NCBI RefSeq assembly: GCF_900176485.1
Contig: NZ_FWYD01000005.1
Coordinates: 62,001 to 126,000, forward strand
Source of the DNA: Primorskyibacter flagellatus
GTDB taxonomy: Bacteria > Pseudomonadota > Alphaproteobacteria > Rhodobacterales > Rhodobacteraceae
DNA: 64,000 bases
Direction of reading: 5' to 3'
Shown here one piece after another: positions 35,883 to 45,548 of the stretch; within the stretch, counting starts at the first letter, position 1, and every line of letters starts with the position of its first letter. A program made the translations under genes and the position numbers. The notes under the pieces were generated by a model, which saw nothing but the letters and a program-made list of their open reading frames with translations, was not told the origin of the DNA and did no database searches.

Positions 35883-38855
35883 TTACGGTGTGGCAGGCAA
35901 TAGGGCGTTGGCGGTCTCACCCAGTTGAAGTTTCCACGATTCCGCGGCGGTGCCATCAAGGTTCAGATGTCCCGCCATAAGCGCCAACCGGTCACGATCA
36001 ACGCCTTTGGCCGTACAGAAGCGGTCTTGCAAATAATAAGGTGGGATCGCCTGATACCATAGCCGGGCCCGCACACTTGCAGGGCGTGACGCCAGTCCGG
36101 CCAAAGGCACTGCAAAGCTTACACTGTCGCTGCCCGCGCTGGTGCCATCCTCGGGGATCGCATAATCCGGGTCGTTACCTACGGCGGTAAAGCCCGCATC
36201 CTGCGCCATATCGGTGCCCGCGCCAAGCGCATGAGAAATCTCGACCCGCTTGGCCTCTGGCAGATAGCCAAAGGGTGGCAGGCGGTTGTCCTTCACCTCG
36301 GCGCAGATCGACAGGAACGACGTCGTCAACTGTCCCGCCGGTTCCGCATCATGCCCGCAGATCGCGCCCGGTGCTGGGGTTGAGACAAGCTCCTGATAGA
36401 TCTGCGCCTGCGATTGCGCTGTGACCTTCTGGTAGTGCGGTTGGTGCACGCGTTGTTCCGGCGCGATCCGGGTCGCGCAATCGGGGGTCCACCATTCCTC
36501 GCCCGCGATCGGCGCGCCAGCGCCATCCACGATCCGCCCCAAACGATCCGTCGCGCCCGAGGCCCAAAGCACGCGACCGCGCGTGTCCAACACCTCGAAG
36601 CTCAGAAACGCCCGGCGAAATCCAACGCCCGAGGGCAGCTTGTGCCCGGCAAGATTGGTCACCGTAACTGTCGTTGACAGCGTGTCATTGCTTAGCTGGG
36701 GCGTGGTCAAAGTCACCTGCGCGGTGTGGTCCTGAGCCTGATCCAGCATTGCCTGTTCGGTGGCAATCAATGAATCGACGCCTTTTGCCACCAACATCGG
36801 ATCTTGGGTGCGAATGCCCAGAAGATCAGGAAACTGTTGTGCCATCTTGATGAAAAACACGTTCAACCCAACCAGCACATGACGCGCAAACCCTTCGCGT
36901 TCCGGCAGGTCGATCTTGTCCGGTGCGCGGGTAAACTCTGCTGCGGAGAAATTGGAAAACTCCTGAATCGAGGCAATCTTGCTGACGGTCGGCGTGCCGT
37001 CCGCTTCGGTCGAGGGCATGTGACAGTCCTGGCAGGACTGTTCCCTATCACCCGGTCCGAACGGCAGATCACCGTCTACAGTCCAGCCAGTGCGATAGCC
37101 GCTGAAGGCCCATTCGGGGTATGTCAGCTGTTCGTAGGTGCGGGTCAGGATCTTTCCTTCCTCCATCACCGGCAGATGCACCGTGTGACACGTCCCGCAC
37201 ATCTCGGAACTGCCAATGGTGTCACTATGCTGCGGGATGACGCCCAATGCGGCCTCCATCGGGGCGGTTTTCACGTCCTTGAACGGCCCGAAAACCTTTT
37301 TCGGCTCGGCCACGAAGAACGATCCGGTGAAGGAGCGCGCAAACCCGTCCTCATCAGGGTTGAGCAGGTCACGCCGTTCGACCACACAGGCATTGCGGCT
37401 CGCCGCCTCGTTGAGGGCATCGGCCTCGGCACCCAGTTCCATCCGGTGACAGGCCAGACAAGAGATGCCGTCCCGCGCCAGCGCCCCGAAAGACGCTATC
37501 CCGCCAGAGACCGGCGTTGCATTGACCATGTCCCGGCCAAACGCGCCACAGCTGTCGCCCGCCGCCACATTGTCGATGCCGAACTGCCGCTGGCCCATGA
37601 TCCCGTGGCAGCCCAGACAGGTATCCTCGACCATCGCGGCACTTTCGGCGTGAAAGCTTTGTGTCTCGCTGGCGAGTTGCGCAAAGAAGATCGGGTCGCG
37701 CCCGGCAAGCCCCATTGGCGATGTTGCCCAAGTTCCGTATGGCGAGTTGTTTTGCAGCAGTCCCGCATGGTCGCCCGTCGCCGGTATGGCCATGTCGAAT
37801 TGCAACCCGGTGCTGCCCGCATCATGGCAGCCAAGACACTGGTCCGAGGTCAGGAACATGCCGTGATCCGAAGGCGCATCAGCTGGCGCCCAGACGGTAT
37901 CATATGTCTGCGAAGGCATTGGTGGCACATCCGCCCGGTCGGGCATGTCCTGCCCGGCCAGATAAGCTTCGATGAACGCCGCACTGGCGGAATAGTGCGG
38001 TTCCCCCAGCCGCAAACCGTCGGCATCGGGGAGCACAACATTCAGGTGATGAGGCTGCGCAGGCGTGCTGGCACCAAGCCGGTGTTGGCTGAGAAACGCA
38101 AGCGGTGTGCCCGGCTCGCCTTCCATATTGACGGGGGACGCAAAGGTGAAATTGTCCAGCGCCGAGGCGTGGCAGTTTGTGCAATATTGCCCGAACCCCA
38201 TATAGGGCAGGCGGTTTGTCGCTGGATCGGCAGGGTAGTCCGGCGTCCAGCCGGCCCAGCCATACCAGCCCCAGAACCAGCCATCGCGGCTGGCCTCTGG
38301 CGCGCGGACCATCACCGCTGCGCCGGATGTAGGCAACAAATGCGTCAGGTCCGACCCGGCGCAAAGTGCTGCGGGCGCGGGGAACATCTCTTTCACAAGG
38401 ATCGCCCCGGCGGGCATGGGGGTGGCCGGTTCGGTTGGTGCTTCGGACGACCGGTTTTCACGGATCCATTGTGCGGCCTCTGGCGAGTACCAGATCACCA
38501 CCGGCGCGTGGGTGCCGTGATATTCCCCGTCACCTGAACCGTCCGTCAATGACACGGTAAACGGGCCGGTGTCGCGCACATCCTTGTCAGGCACCCACCC
38601 GGCAGCCGTGTCCCGGTGGCAGAAATTGCCAAGAAATTTGTCGAGCGTGGCCTCGTATTCAGCCAGCGGCACAGATCCCGGCGACTGCATTTTTGGCAGC
38701 AAGGCGTGACACGCATCAGTATCGCTGGGCAGTAGGGGGCTGGCTTGGAGCGCAGGACAAGTGTCCGCAGCAAAGGCCTGTCCGGCGGTAAGCGCAAGGC
38801 CAAGCGTTGCAGCGAGGGTTCGTCTCGACTTTGTGCGGCGCGGCAGTGTGGTCAT
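35883..38855 (-). CDS. Periplasmic six-heme cytochrome c
   Basis: A 990-residue exported protein with signal peptide ending GQAFAA. Six CXXCH heme-binding sites are visible: CTNCH (225-229), CLGCH (340-344), CLGCH (413-417), CLACH (466-470), CGTCH (553-557) and CQDCH (608-612). The last 350 residues lack heme sites and look beta-rich (VTLTTPQLSNDTLSTTVTVTNLAGHKLPSG), possibly an Ig-like or interaction domain. Extra Cys and WGWYGW-type aromatic clusters are present. It fits a large multiheme cytochrome of unknown redox partner. AGAGGG precedes the ATG by six bases. No c-type maturation gene is adjacent. Confidence 0.87.
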   Translation of the reverse strand: MTTLPRRTKSRRTLAATLGLALTAGQAFAADTCPALQASPLLPSDTDACHALLPKMQSPGSVPLAEYEATLDKFLGNFCHRDTAAGWVPDKDVRDTGPFTVSLTDGSGDGEYHGTHAPVVIWYSPEAAQWIRENRSSEAPTEPATPMPAGAILVKEMFPAPAALCAGSDLTHLLPTSGAAVMVRAPEASRDGWFWGWYGWAGWTPDYPADPATNRLPYMGFGQYCTNCHASALDNFTFASPVNMEGEPGTPLAFLSQHRLGASTPAQPHHLNVVLPDADGLRLGEPHYSASAAFIEAYLAGQDMPDRADVPPMPSQTYDTVWAPADAPSDHGMFLTSDQCLGCHDAGSTGLQFDMAIPATGDHAGLLQNNSPYGTWATSPMGLAGRDPIFFAQLASETQSFHAESAAMVEDTCLGCHGIMGQRQFGIDNVAAGDSCGAFGRDMVNATPVSGGIASFGALARDGISCLACHRMELGAEADALNEAASRNACVVERRDLLNPDEDGFARSFTGSFFVAEPKKVFGPFKDVKTAPMEAALGVIPQHSDTIGSSEMCGTCHTVHLPVMEEGKILTRTYEQLTYPEWAFSGYRTGWTVDGDLPFGPGDREQSCQDCHMPSTEADGTPTVSKIASIQEFSNFSAAEFTRAPDKIDLPEREGFARHVLVGLNVFFIKMAQQFPDLLGIRTQDPMLVAKGVDSLIATEQAMLDQAQDHTAQVTLTTPQLSNDTLSTTVTVTNLAGHKLPSGVGFRRAFLSFEVLDTRGRVLWASGATDRLGRIVDGAGAPIAGEEWWTPDCATRIAPEQRVHQPHYQKVTAQSQAQIYQELVSTPAPGAICGHDAEPAGQLTTSFLSICAEVKDNRLPPFGYLPEAKRVEISHALGAGTDMAQDAGFTAVGNDPDYAIPEDGTSAGSDSVSFAVPLAGLASRPASVRARLWYQAIPPYYLQDRFCTAKGVDRDRLALMAGHLNLDGTAAESWKLQLGETANALLPATP

Positions 38856-39032
38856 CGGGAACCCTCTTTTGATTGGCGATCCTTGCTTTCCTTAGGGTAA
38901 GCTAAAAATCCAAAAGAGTGTTAGAGAAAGATTGGTAAACCGGGTCCGCTGGGTCGCGCGCAGTCACGAAGACGCTTGGTGTCCTGCTCATGGCGTTGCC
39001 AAGCGGCGTCCATCGTCAAGAACGCGACGCGC

Positions 39033-39068
39033 AAAAAAAACGCCCGGAGGCCTGTGCCGTCCGGGCGT
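39033..39068 (-). terminator. Rho-independent terminator of the DEAD-box helicase gene
   Basis: On the minus strand the arms ACGCCCGGA and TCCGGGCGT (39060-39068 and 39040-39048) pair perfectly over nine bases with an 11-base loop and are followed by eight T (39033-39040). It lies 16 bases past the helicase stop. Confidence 0.92.
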
Positions 39069-39083
39069 CTTGTGCGTCATTCC

Positions 39084-41252
39084 CTAGCGTTTGGTACGTC
39101 GGGGCGGTTCGGTTCCGCCCTTTCGCGATTGCGATCCGGGGCCGGATTTGCGCGGCCCTGCGGTTGCTTTGCCCGGCGGCGTGAACCGCTTGGAGCTGTC
39201 GCGCGCATCACTGGCAGCGCGCACTGGCTTGCCGCCTGGTTTGCCACCGCCGGGCTTCCCACCGAAGGGTTTGCCACCAGAGGGTTTACCGCCCGAGGGT
39301 TTGCCACCAGAAGGTTTACCGCCAAAGGACTTGCCGGTGGACGGTTTGCCACCACCCGGTTTGCCGCCGCGCGCGTCAGGTTTCCCGCCACGGGCTGGCG
39401 TATGCTTGGCCTTTGCAGGGCCGTGCGCCGCCGTGTAATCTGGGCGCGGCGAGGCGTCCGGTGCTGCACTGTCTGTGGCTGGTCGGGGGGCCGCCGTGGG
39501 CTTGGGTGAAACCGATGCCTCGGCATTCGCGGGCGCGGCACCTGCTGATGCCGGGCGCGGCGCTGCATTGGTCCGTGGTTTACGCTCGCCGCGCGCTGCG
39601 TCGGAGCGGTTGCCGCCATGTGCGCCTTTCGGGGCAGGCCGAGCTCCACGATTCGGTCCGCCTCTTTGCGGTGCAATATCGGGGGCGCGGTCCAACTGAC
39701 GCGCTGTGATACCTTCTTCAAGCAAGCCGTCCGGACCCAGAGCCGAGACAAAACCGGCGGTGCTGGCCTTTGTCAGTTCCACGAAGGTTTCGGAATCCTG
39801 TACCCGGATCGCGCCGATCGCGGATTTATCAATATTCCCGGCCCGGCAGAGCAGCGGCAGTAGCCAACGTGCTTCGGCCCGGTCCTTGTTGCCGACCGAC
39901 AAGGCAAACCATTGGCTCGGTCCAAATGCCTTGTGTTCGCGCGCGGGGGCTTTGGTGTCGGGCGGCAAAAGCTCTTCCGGCGCGGACCGCTTGTCACGAT
40001 AAAGCCGCAGATAGGCGGCGGCGATCGCCTCTGGCGTGTGAAGCGCCAGAAGCTTGGCAGCAAATGCACCCTGCTCCTCGGTGACGGGTTCGCCCCATGC
40101 TGGATCGTTCAGCAGGCGTTCTTCGTCGCGCTTCAGAATGTCGTCAGCGGAAGGCGCGGTGACCCATTCCGCATTGATTTTTGCCCATTTAAGCAACCTT
40201 TCGGCCTTCTTGGCGGCTTTAGCCGGCACGATCAGCGCGGAAATGCCCTTGCGCCCGGCGCGGCCCGTGCGGCCCGAACGGTGCAGCAGGCTTTCGGTGT
40301 TCGTCGGCAGATCGGCATGGATGACGAGGTTGAGGTTAGGCAGGTCGATGCCCCGCGCCGCGACATCCGTGGCAACGCAGATCCGCGCTCGTCCGTCCCG
40401 CATCGCTTGCAGCGCGTGGGTCCGTTCGGTCTGGCTTAGCTCTCCGGACAGGCTGACCACGGCGAAACCGCGATTGGCCAGCCGTGCGGTCAGGTGGCTG
40501 ACGGCGGCGCGGGTGTTGGCGAAGACGATGGCGCTTTCAGTGTCGTGAAACCGGAGCATGTTGAAGATCGCATGCTCGCTGTCCGACTGGGCGACGCGAA
40601 CCGCCTGATATTCAATATCGGTATGTTGCTTCGCTCCGCCAAGCGTGCTGATACGACGGGCATCGCGTTGAAACTGTTTTGCCAGCGTGGCGATCATCGG
40701 CGGCACCGTCGCCGAGAACATCAGCGTGCGCCGGTCTTCCGGTGCTTCGCCCAGCATGAATTCCAGATCTTCGCGAAAGCCCAAATCCAGCATCTCGTCC
40801 GCCTCGTCCAGCACGATTGCGCGCAAGCCGGTCATATCCAGCGAACCGCGCTGGATATGGTCGCGCAGCCGCCCCGGCGTTCCGACGACGATATGCGCGC
40901 CGCGATCCAGCGCCCGCCGTTCGTCGCGCATGTCCATGCCGCCGACGCAAGAGGTGACGCGCCCGCCGGTCTTTGCAAACAGCCAGCTGAGTTCGCGCAT
41001 CACCTGAAACGCCAATTCGCGTGTCGGGGCCACGACCAGTGCCAGCGGGGCTGCCGCAGGTCCGAAACGCTCTGCCTCTTCAAGGATGGTCGGCGCGATG
41101 GCAAGGCCAAAGCCCACCGTCTTGCCGGATCCGGTCTGTGCAGAGACCAGTAGGTCAGAGCCGGTCAGGTCGGGGTCGGTGACAGCTTCTTGAACGGGTG
41201 TAAGTTTGTCATAGCCACGCTCGGCGAGCGCTTCGGAGAGGGGAGGGATCAT
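39084..41252 (-). CDS. DEAD-box RNA helicase with DbpA-like domain and Gly/Lys-rich tail
   Basis: A 722-residue ATP-dependent RNA helicase acting in ribosome assembly or RNA remodelling. Motifs are all present: Q motif before SAQTGSGKT, APTRELAFQ, TPGRL, VLDEADEMLD, FSATVPP, VATDVAARGID and HRSGRTGRAGRKG. A C-terminal RNA-binding domain of DbpA type follows (IGAIRVQDSETFVELTKAS). The last 190 residues are low-complexity, rich in Pro/Ala, then a run of GGKPS-type repeats and a basic end, typical of an RNA-binding tail. The start at 41252 gives the normal N-terminus; an upstream in-frame start would add 59 unrelated residues. A strong terminator follows. Confidence 0.93.
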   Translation of the reverse strand: MIPPLSEALAERGYDKLTPVQEAVTDPDLTGSDLLVSAQTGSGKTVGFGLAIAPTILEEAERFGPAAAPLALVVAPTRELAFQVMRELSWLFAKTGGRVTSCVGGMDMRDERRALDRGAHIVVGTPGRLRDHIQRGSLDMTGLRAIVLDEADEMLDLGFREDLEFMLGEAPEDRRTLMFSATVPPMIATLAKQFQRDARRISTLGGAKQHTDIEYQAVRVAQSDSEHAIFNMLRFHDTESAIVFANTRAAVSHLTARLANRGFAVVSLSGELSQTERTHALQAMRDGRARICVATDVAARGIDLPNLNLVIHADLPTNTESLLHRSGRTGRAGRKGISALIVPAKAAKKAERLLKWAKINAEWVTAPSADDILKRDEERLLNDPAWGEPVTEEQGAFAAKLLALHTPEAIAAAYLRLYRDKRSAPEELLPPDTKAPAREHKAFGPSQWFALSVGNKDRAEARWLLPLLCRAGNIDKSAIGAIRVQDSETFVELTKASTAGFVSALGPDGLLEEGITARQLDRAPDIAPQRGGPNRGARPAPKGAHGGNRSDAARGERKPRTNAAPRPASAGAAPANAEASVSPKPTAAPRPATDSAAPDASPRPDYTAAHGPAKAKHTPARGGKPDARGGKPGGGKPSTGKSFGGKPSGGKPSGGKPSGGKPFGGKPGGGKPGGKPVRAASDARDSSKRFTPPGKATAGPRKSGPGSQSRKGGTEPPRRTKR
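39226..39375. repeat. 15-base tandem repeat encoding GGKPS units in the helicase tail
   Basis: The plus strand shows repeated units close to GGTTTGCCACCAGAG, for example at 39265 and 39295, with variants such as GGTTTACCGCCCGAG. The coded protein reads GGKPS four times, flanked by GGKPF, GGGKP and GGKP. Such repeats often vary in number between strains. Confidence 0.8.
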
Positions 41253-41600
41253 GCAGGGTTTCCGTAGGTCAGGGGCGCATTCCGCCCGATTGCCCGGCCA
41301 ATGCCGCGCGAGATCAGCGTCTTTAACGACGATTGTGTGGGAAGTACATCGCGAATCCCCCAAGTGCCGTGCGTTTCCCTGTGTCATGGGGATTAGAGCC
41401 ACAGTTGTCGGATTTGATGCAGCTGACACCTGCGTTGCCGGGATGCGCGTTTGACGTACTAAAGCGGAGTCCCACGCCGAACACCTTCAGACGGGCATGC
41501 GAGTGTGACGAACAGTGTTTGTGCAGCCTGTTCGTGGGAAGTGTGCCACGGTCTGCCGTCCTTGCTCAACGCGGTCTTGCTCAGCCAACCGGCTGATGAG
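41253..41600. other. Gene-free stretch between helicase start and katG 3' end
   Basis: No supported gene. It holds the helicase promoter and perhaps a long 5' leader, as in some cold-shock helicase mRNAs (inference). Short frames lack ribosome sites. No T-run hairpin other than the katG terminator was seen. Confidence 0.45.
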
Positions 41601-41638
41601 AAAATGAAAAGCGGCGCTTCAGTCATCTGAAACGCCGC
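41601..41638 (-). terminator. Rho-independent terminator of katG
   Basis: Arms GCGGCGCTTCAG (41611-41622) and CTGAAACGCCGC (41627-41638) pair over twelve bases with one G-T pair and a four-base loop. On the minus strand TTTTCATTTT follows. It lies 29 bases past the katG stop. Confidence 0.87.
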
Positions 41639-41666
41639 CTCTTGTCAGGTCAGTGGTGCCTCGGCC

Positions 41667-43907
<2,241 letters not shown>

Positions 43908-43925
43908 TTATGAGTTGGCGAAGGT

Positions 43926-43977
43926 ATAGCAATGCTATGTCATTAACATAAGTTGAAAATTTGGATCGCTATGATAG
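43926..43977. promoter_or_regulatory. Putative OxyR operator between katG and oxyR
   Basis: A perfect 13-base palindrome, ATAGCAATGCTAT (43926-43938), and a second element CTATGATAG (43969-43977) use the ATAG/CTAT half-sites of OxyR-type LysR regulators. Spacing between half-sites (9 and 5 bases centre to start) differs from the enterobacterial consensus, so the exact footprint is uncertain. Confidence 0.65.
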
Positions 43978-43986
43978 TTTAAGATT

Positions 43987-44904
43987 ATGAAGAACCTGAC
44001 GCTGAAACAGTTGCGCTATTTCGAGGCCTTGCTCCGGCACGCGCATTTCGGCCGTGCCGCCGACGCTTGCGGCATCTCGCAGCCCGCCTTGTCTGTGCAG
44101 ATCAAGGATCTCGAAGAGGATCTTGGCACCGCGCTTTTCGAGCGGGGGCCGCGTCAGGTGCGTCCGACCAGTTTTGGAATAGAGTTCGCAAGGCAGGTTC
44201 GGGATATTCTGCGCGCGGTGGATGAATTGGGAGAGCTTGCGCGCGCCTCCCGTGATCGTCTGGTGGGCCGGATGCGGATCGGGGTGATCCCGACAATCGC
44301 GCCCTATCTGTTGCCAACGCTGCTTCGGGAGCTTTCGCAGGAATATGGCGATCTGGATATTCATATTCGCGAGACGATGACCTCGCGGCTGGTGCAGGAA
44401 TTGCTGGAAGGGCGCATTGACACCGCGATTGTCGCCCTACCAGTGTCAGAGCCGTCTTTGCCCGAAATCCCGTTGTTTTCAGAGAATTTCGTATTGATCC
44501 GGCCACCTCACGAGGTGCCTGAGCCGATACCGGACGCGGAAGCATTGCGGGATATGCGGCTCTTGTTGCTGGAAGAGGGGCACTGTTTCCGGGATCAGGC
44601 GCTGTCTTTTTGCCGGATGAACGCTGCATTGCCGCGTGACGGTCTGGATGGAAGCTCTCTTGCGACGCTGGTGCAGATGGTCGGGGCCGGAATCGGGGTG
44701 ACGCTGATCCCGGAGATGGCGGTGCCGGTCGAGACGCGGGCCGCGACGGTTACGGTCAGCCGTTTCAGGTCGCCCGAGCCGTCGCGCACGATTGGCATGA
44801 TCTGGCGAAAGACCAGCCCGCTCGCGGCAGAGTTGCGCGGCATCGCCGCGGTGGTGCGCCGGTCGGCTGAGACAATGAAGCAGGCGAACGATTCGCAGGC
44901 CTAG
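43987..44904 (+). CDS. oxyR: Hydrogen-peroxide-sensing LysR regulator OxyR
   Basis: A 305-residue LysR-family activator. The helix-turn-helix is in HFGRAADACGISQPALSVQIKDLEEDLG. The redox pair is recognisable: Cys200 and Cys209 in LLEEGHCFRDQALSFC, matching the disulfide-forming pair of OxyR. The effector domain shows GRMRIGVIPTIAPYLLP. It is divergent from katG, its expected target, and probably autoregulates through the shared operator. A hairpin follows the stop. Confidence 0.95.
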   Translation: MKNLTLKQLRYFEALLRHAHFGRAADACGISQPALSVQIKDLEEDLGTALFERGPRQVRPTSFGIEFARQVRDILRAVDELGELARASRDRLVGRMRIGVIPTIAPYLLPTLLRELSQEYGDLDIHIRETMTSRLVQELLEGRIDTAIVALPVSEPSLPEIPLFSENFVLIRPPHEVPEPIPDAEALRDMRLLLLEEGHCFRDQALSFCRMNAALPRDGLDGSSLATLVQMVGAGIGVTLIPEMAVPVETRAATVTVSRFRSPEPSRTIGMIWRKTSPLAAELRGIAAVVRRSAETMKQANDSQA

Positions 44905-44906
44905 CC

Positions 44907-44932
44907 AAAAGGCGCCGTGTCAGGCACGGCGC
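44907..44932 (-). terminator. Terminator of the pqi operon (possibly also oxyR)
   Basis: Arms GCGCCGTG (44912-44919) and CACGGCGC (44925-44932) pair perfectly with a five-base loop. On the minus strand TTTT follows at 44910-44907, fitting termination of the pqi genes; on the plus strand it sits eight bases after the oxyR stop without a T-run. Confidence 0.75.
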
Positions 44933-44989
44933 GGGGTCGCCCTGTTGCCAGGCAGGCGCAGACTATCGGGCGTCGGCGCGAGAGGCATG

Positions 44990-45544
44990 TCAGCGGCGCA
45001 GTGCCGTCAGGATCTGGTCGGACAGGGCCGTGACGGACTGGCTGGTGGCCCGCGCAATGCCGGTTGGCGTCGTCTCGGGCATTGGGGTCGAGATGTCGAA
45101 CCGCGAGATCCGTTCCCGGACAACCTTGTTGAAAGAGGAGACGGCATATTGCCCGGTCAGGTCAAACGTGCCGTCGGCGCGGGCGACCATTGCCGTCACG
45201 CGCACATGGACCGAAATGTCGGGGCTGTCTTCCAGCGGCCAGGGCTCTGCGGCGACGGTAGCGTTGCTGGCGCGGCCCATTTGATCGGCAAGCGCAAGGG
45301 TCACGGCCCGCACGGGATCGTCCGCCCAGGCTGCGCTTTTGACAGGCATCAGGGCACCATCCGCATCTTCCAGAAGAATGTCAGAGCCTTCCGCATATGT
45401 TGGCAATGACACCTGCCGAACCTCGATGGTCGAGACAGCAAGTCTGGTCTGTCCCGTCACGTCCGGCGGATCAATCAGATAGCGCGGCTCGGCCCCCGCG
45501 CAGGCGGAGACAAGCAGGACGACGAGGGGGAGCATGCGGAACAT
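44990..45544 (-). CDS. pqiC: PqiC/YmbA-type outer-membrane lipoprotein
   Basis: A 184-residue lipoprotein with signal LPLVVLLVSACAG, where the lipobox LVSAC marks acylation at the Cys. The body is an ABC-type transport auxiliary domain (PRYLIDPPDVTG, VSTIEVRQVSLPTYAEG). In E. coli PqiC links the PqiB tunnel to the outer membrane. The ATG at 45544 follows the pqiB stop by four bases, with GGAAGG seven bases upstream; a longer in-frame reading into pqiB is not supported. Confidence 0.87.
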   Translation of the reverse strand: MFRMLPLVVLLVSACAGAEPRYLIDPPDVTGQTRLAVSTIEVRQVSLPTYAEGSDILLEDADGALMPVKSAAWADDPVRAVTLALADQMGRASNATVAAEPWPLEDSPDISVHVRVTAMVARADGTFDLTGQYAVSSFNKVVRERISRFDISTPMPETTPTGIARATSQSVTALSDQILTALRR

Positions 45545-45548
45545 GGGA

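Noticed and set aside
35761-35959. Extended N-terminus of the MFS transporter
   Set aside because: It overlaps the cytochrome 3' end and lacks transporter character; the helix-1 motif starts just after 35761.
36804-38537. 577-codon open frame on the plus strand
   Set aside because: It is antisense to the six-heme cytochrome, whose CXXCH sites and signal peptide are convincing.
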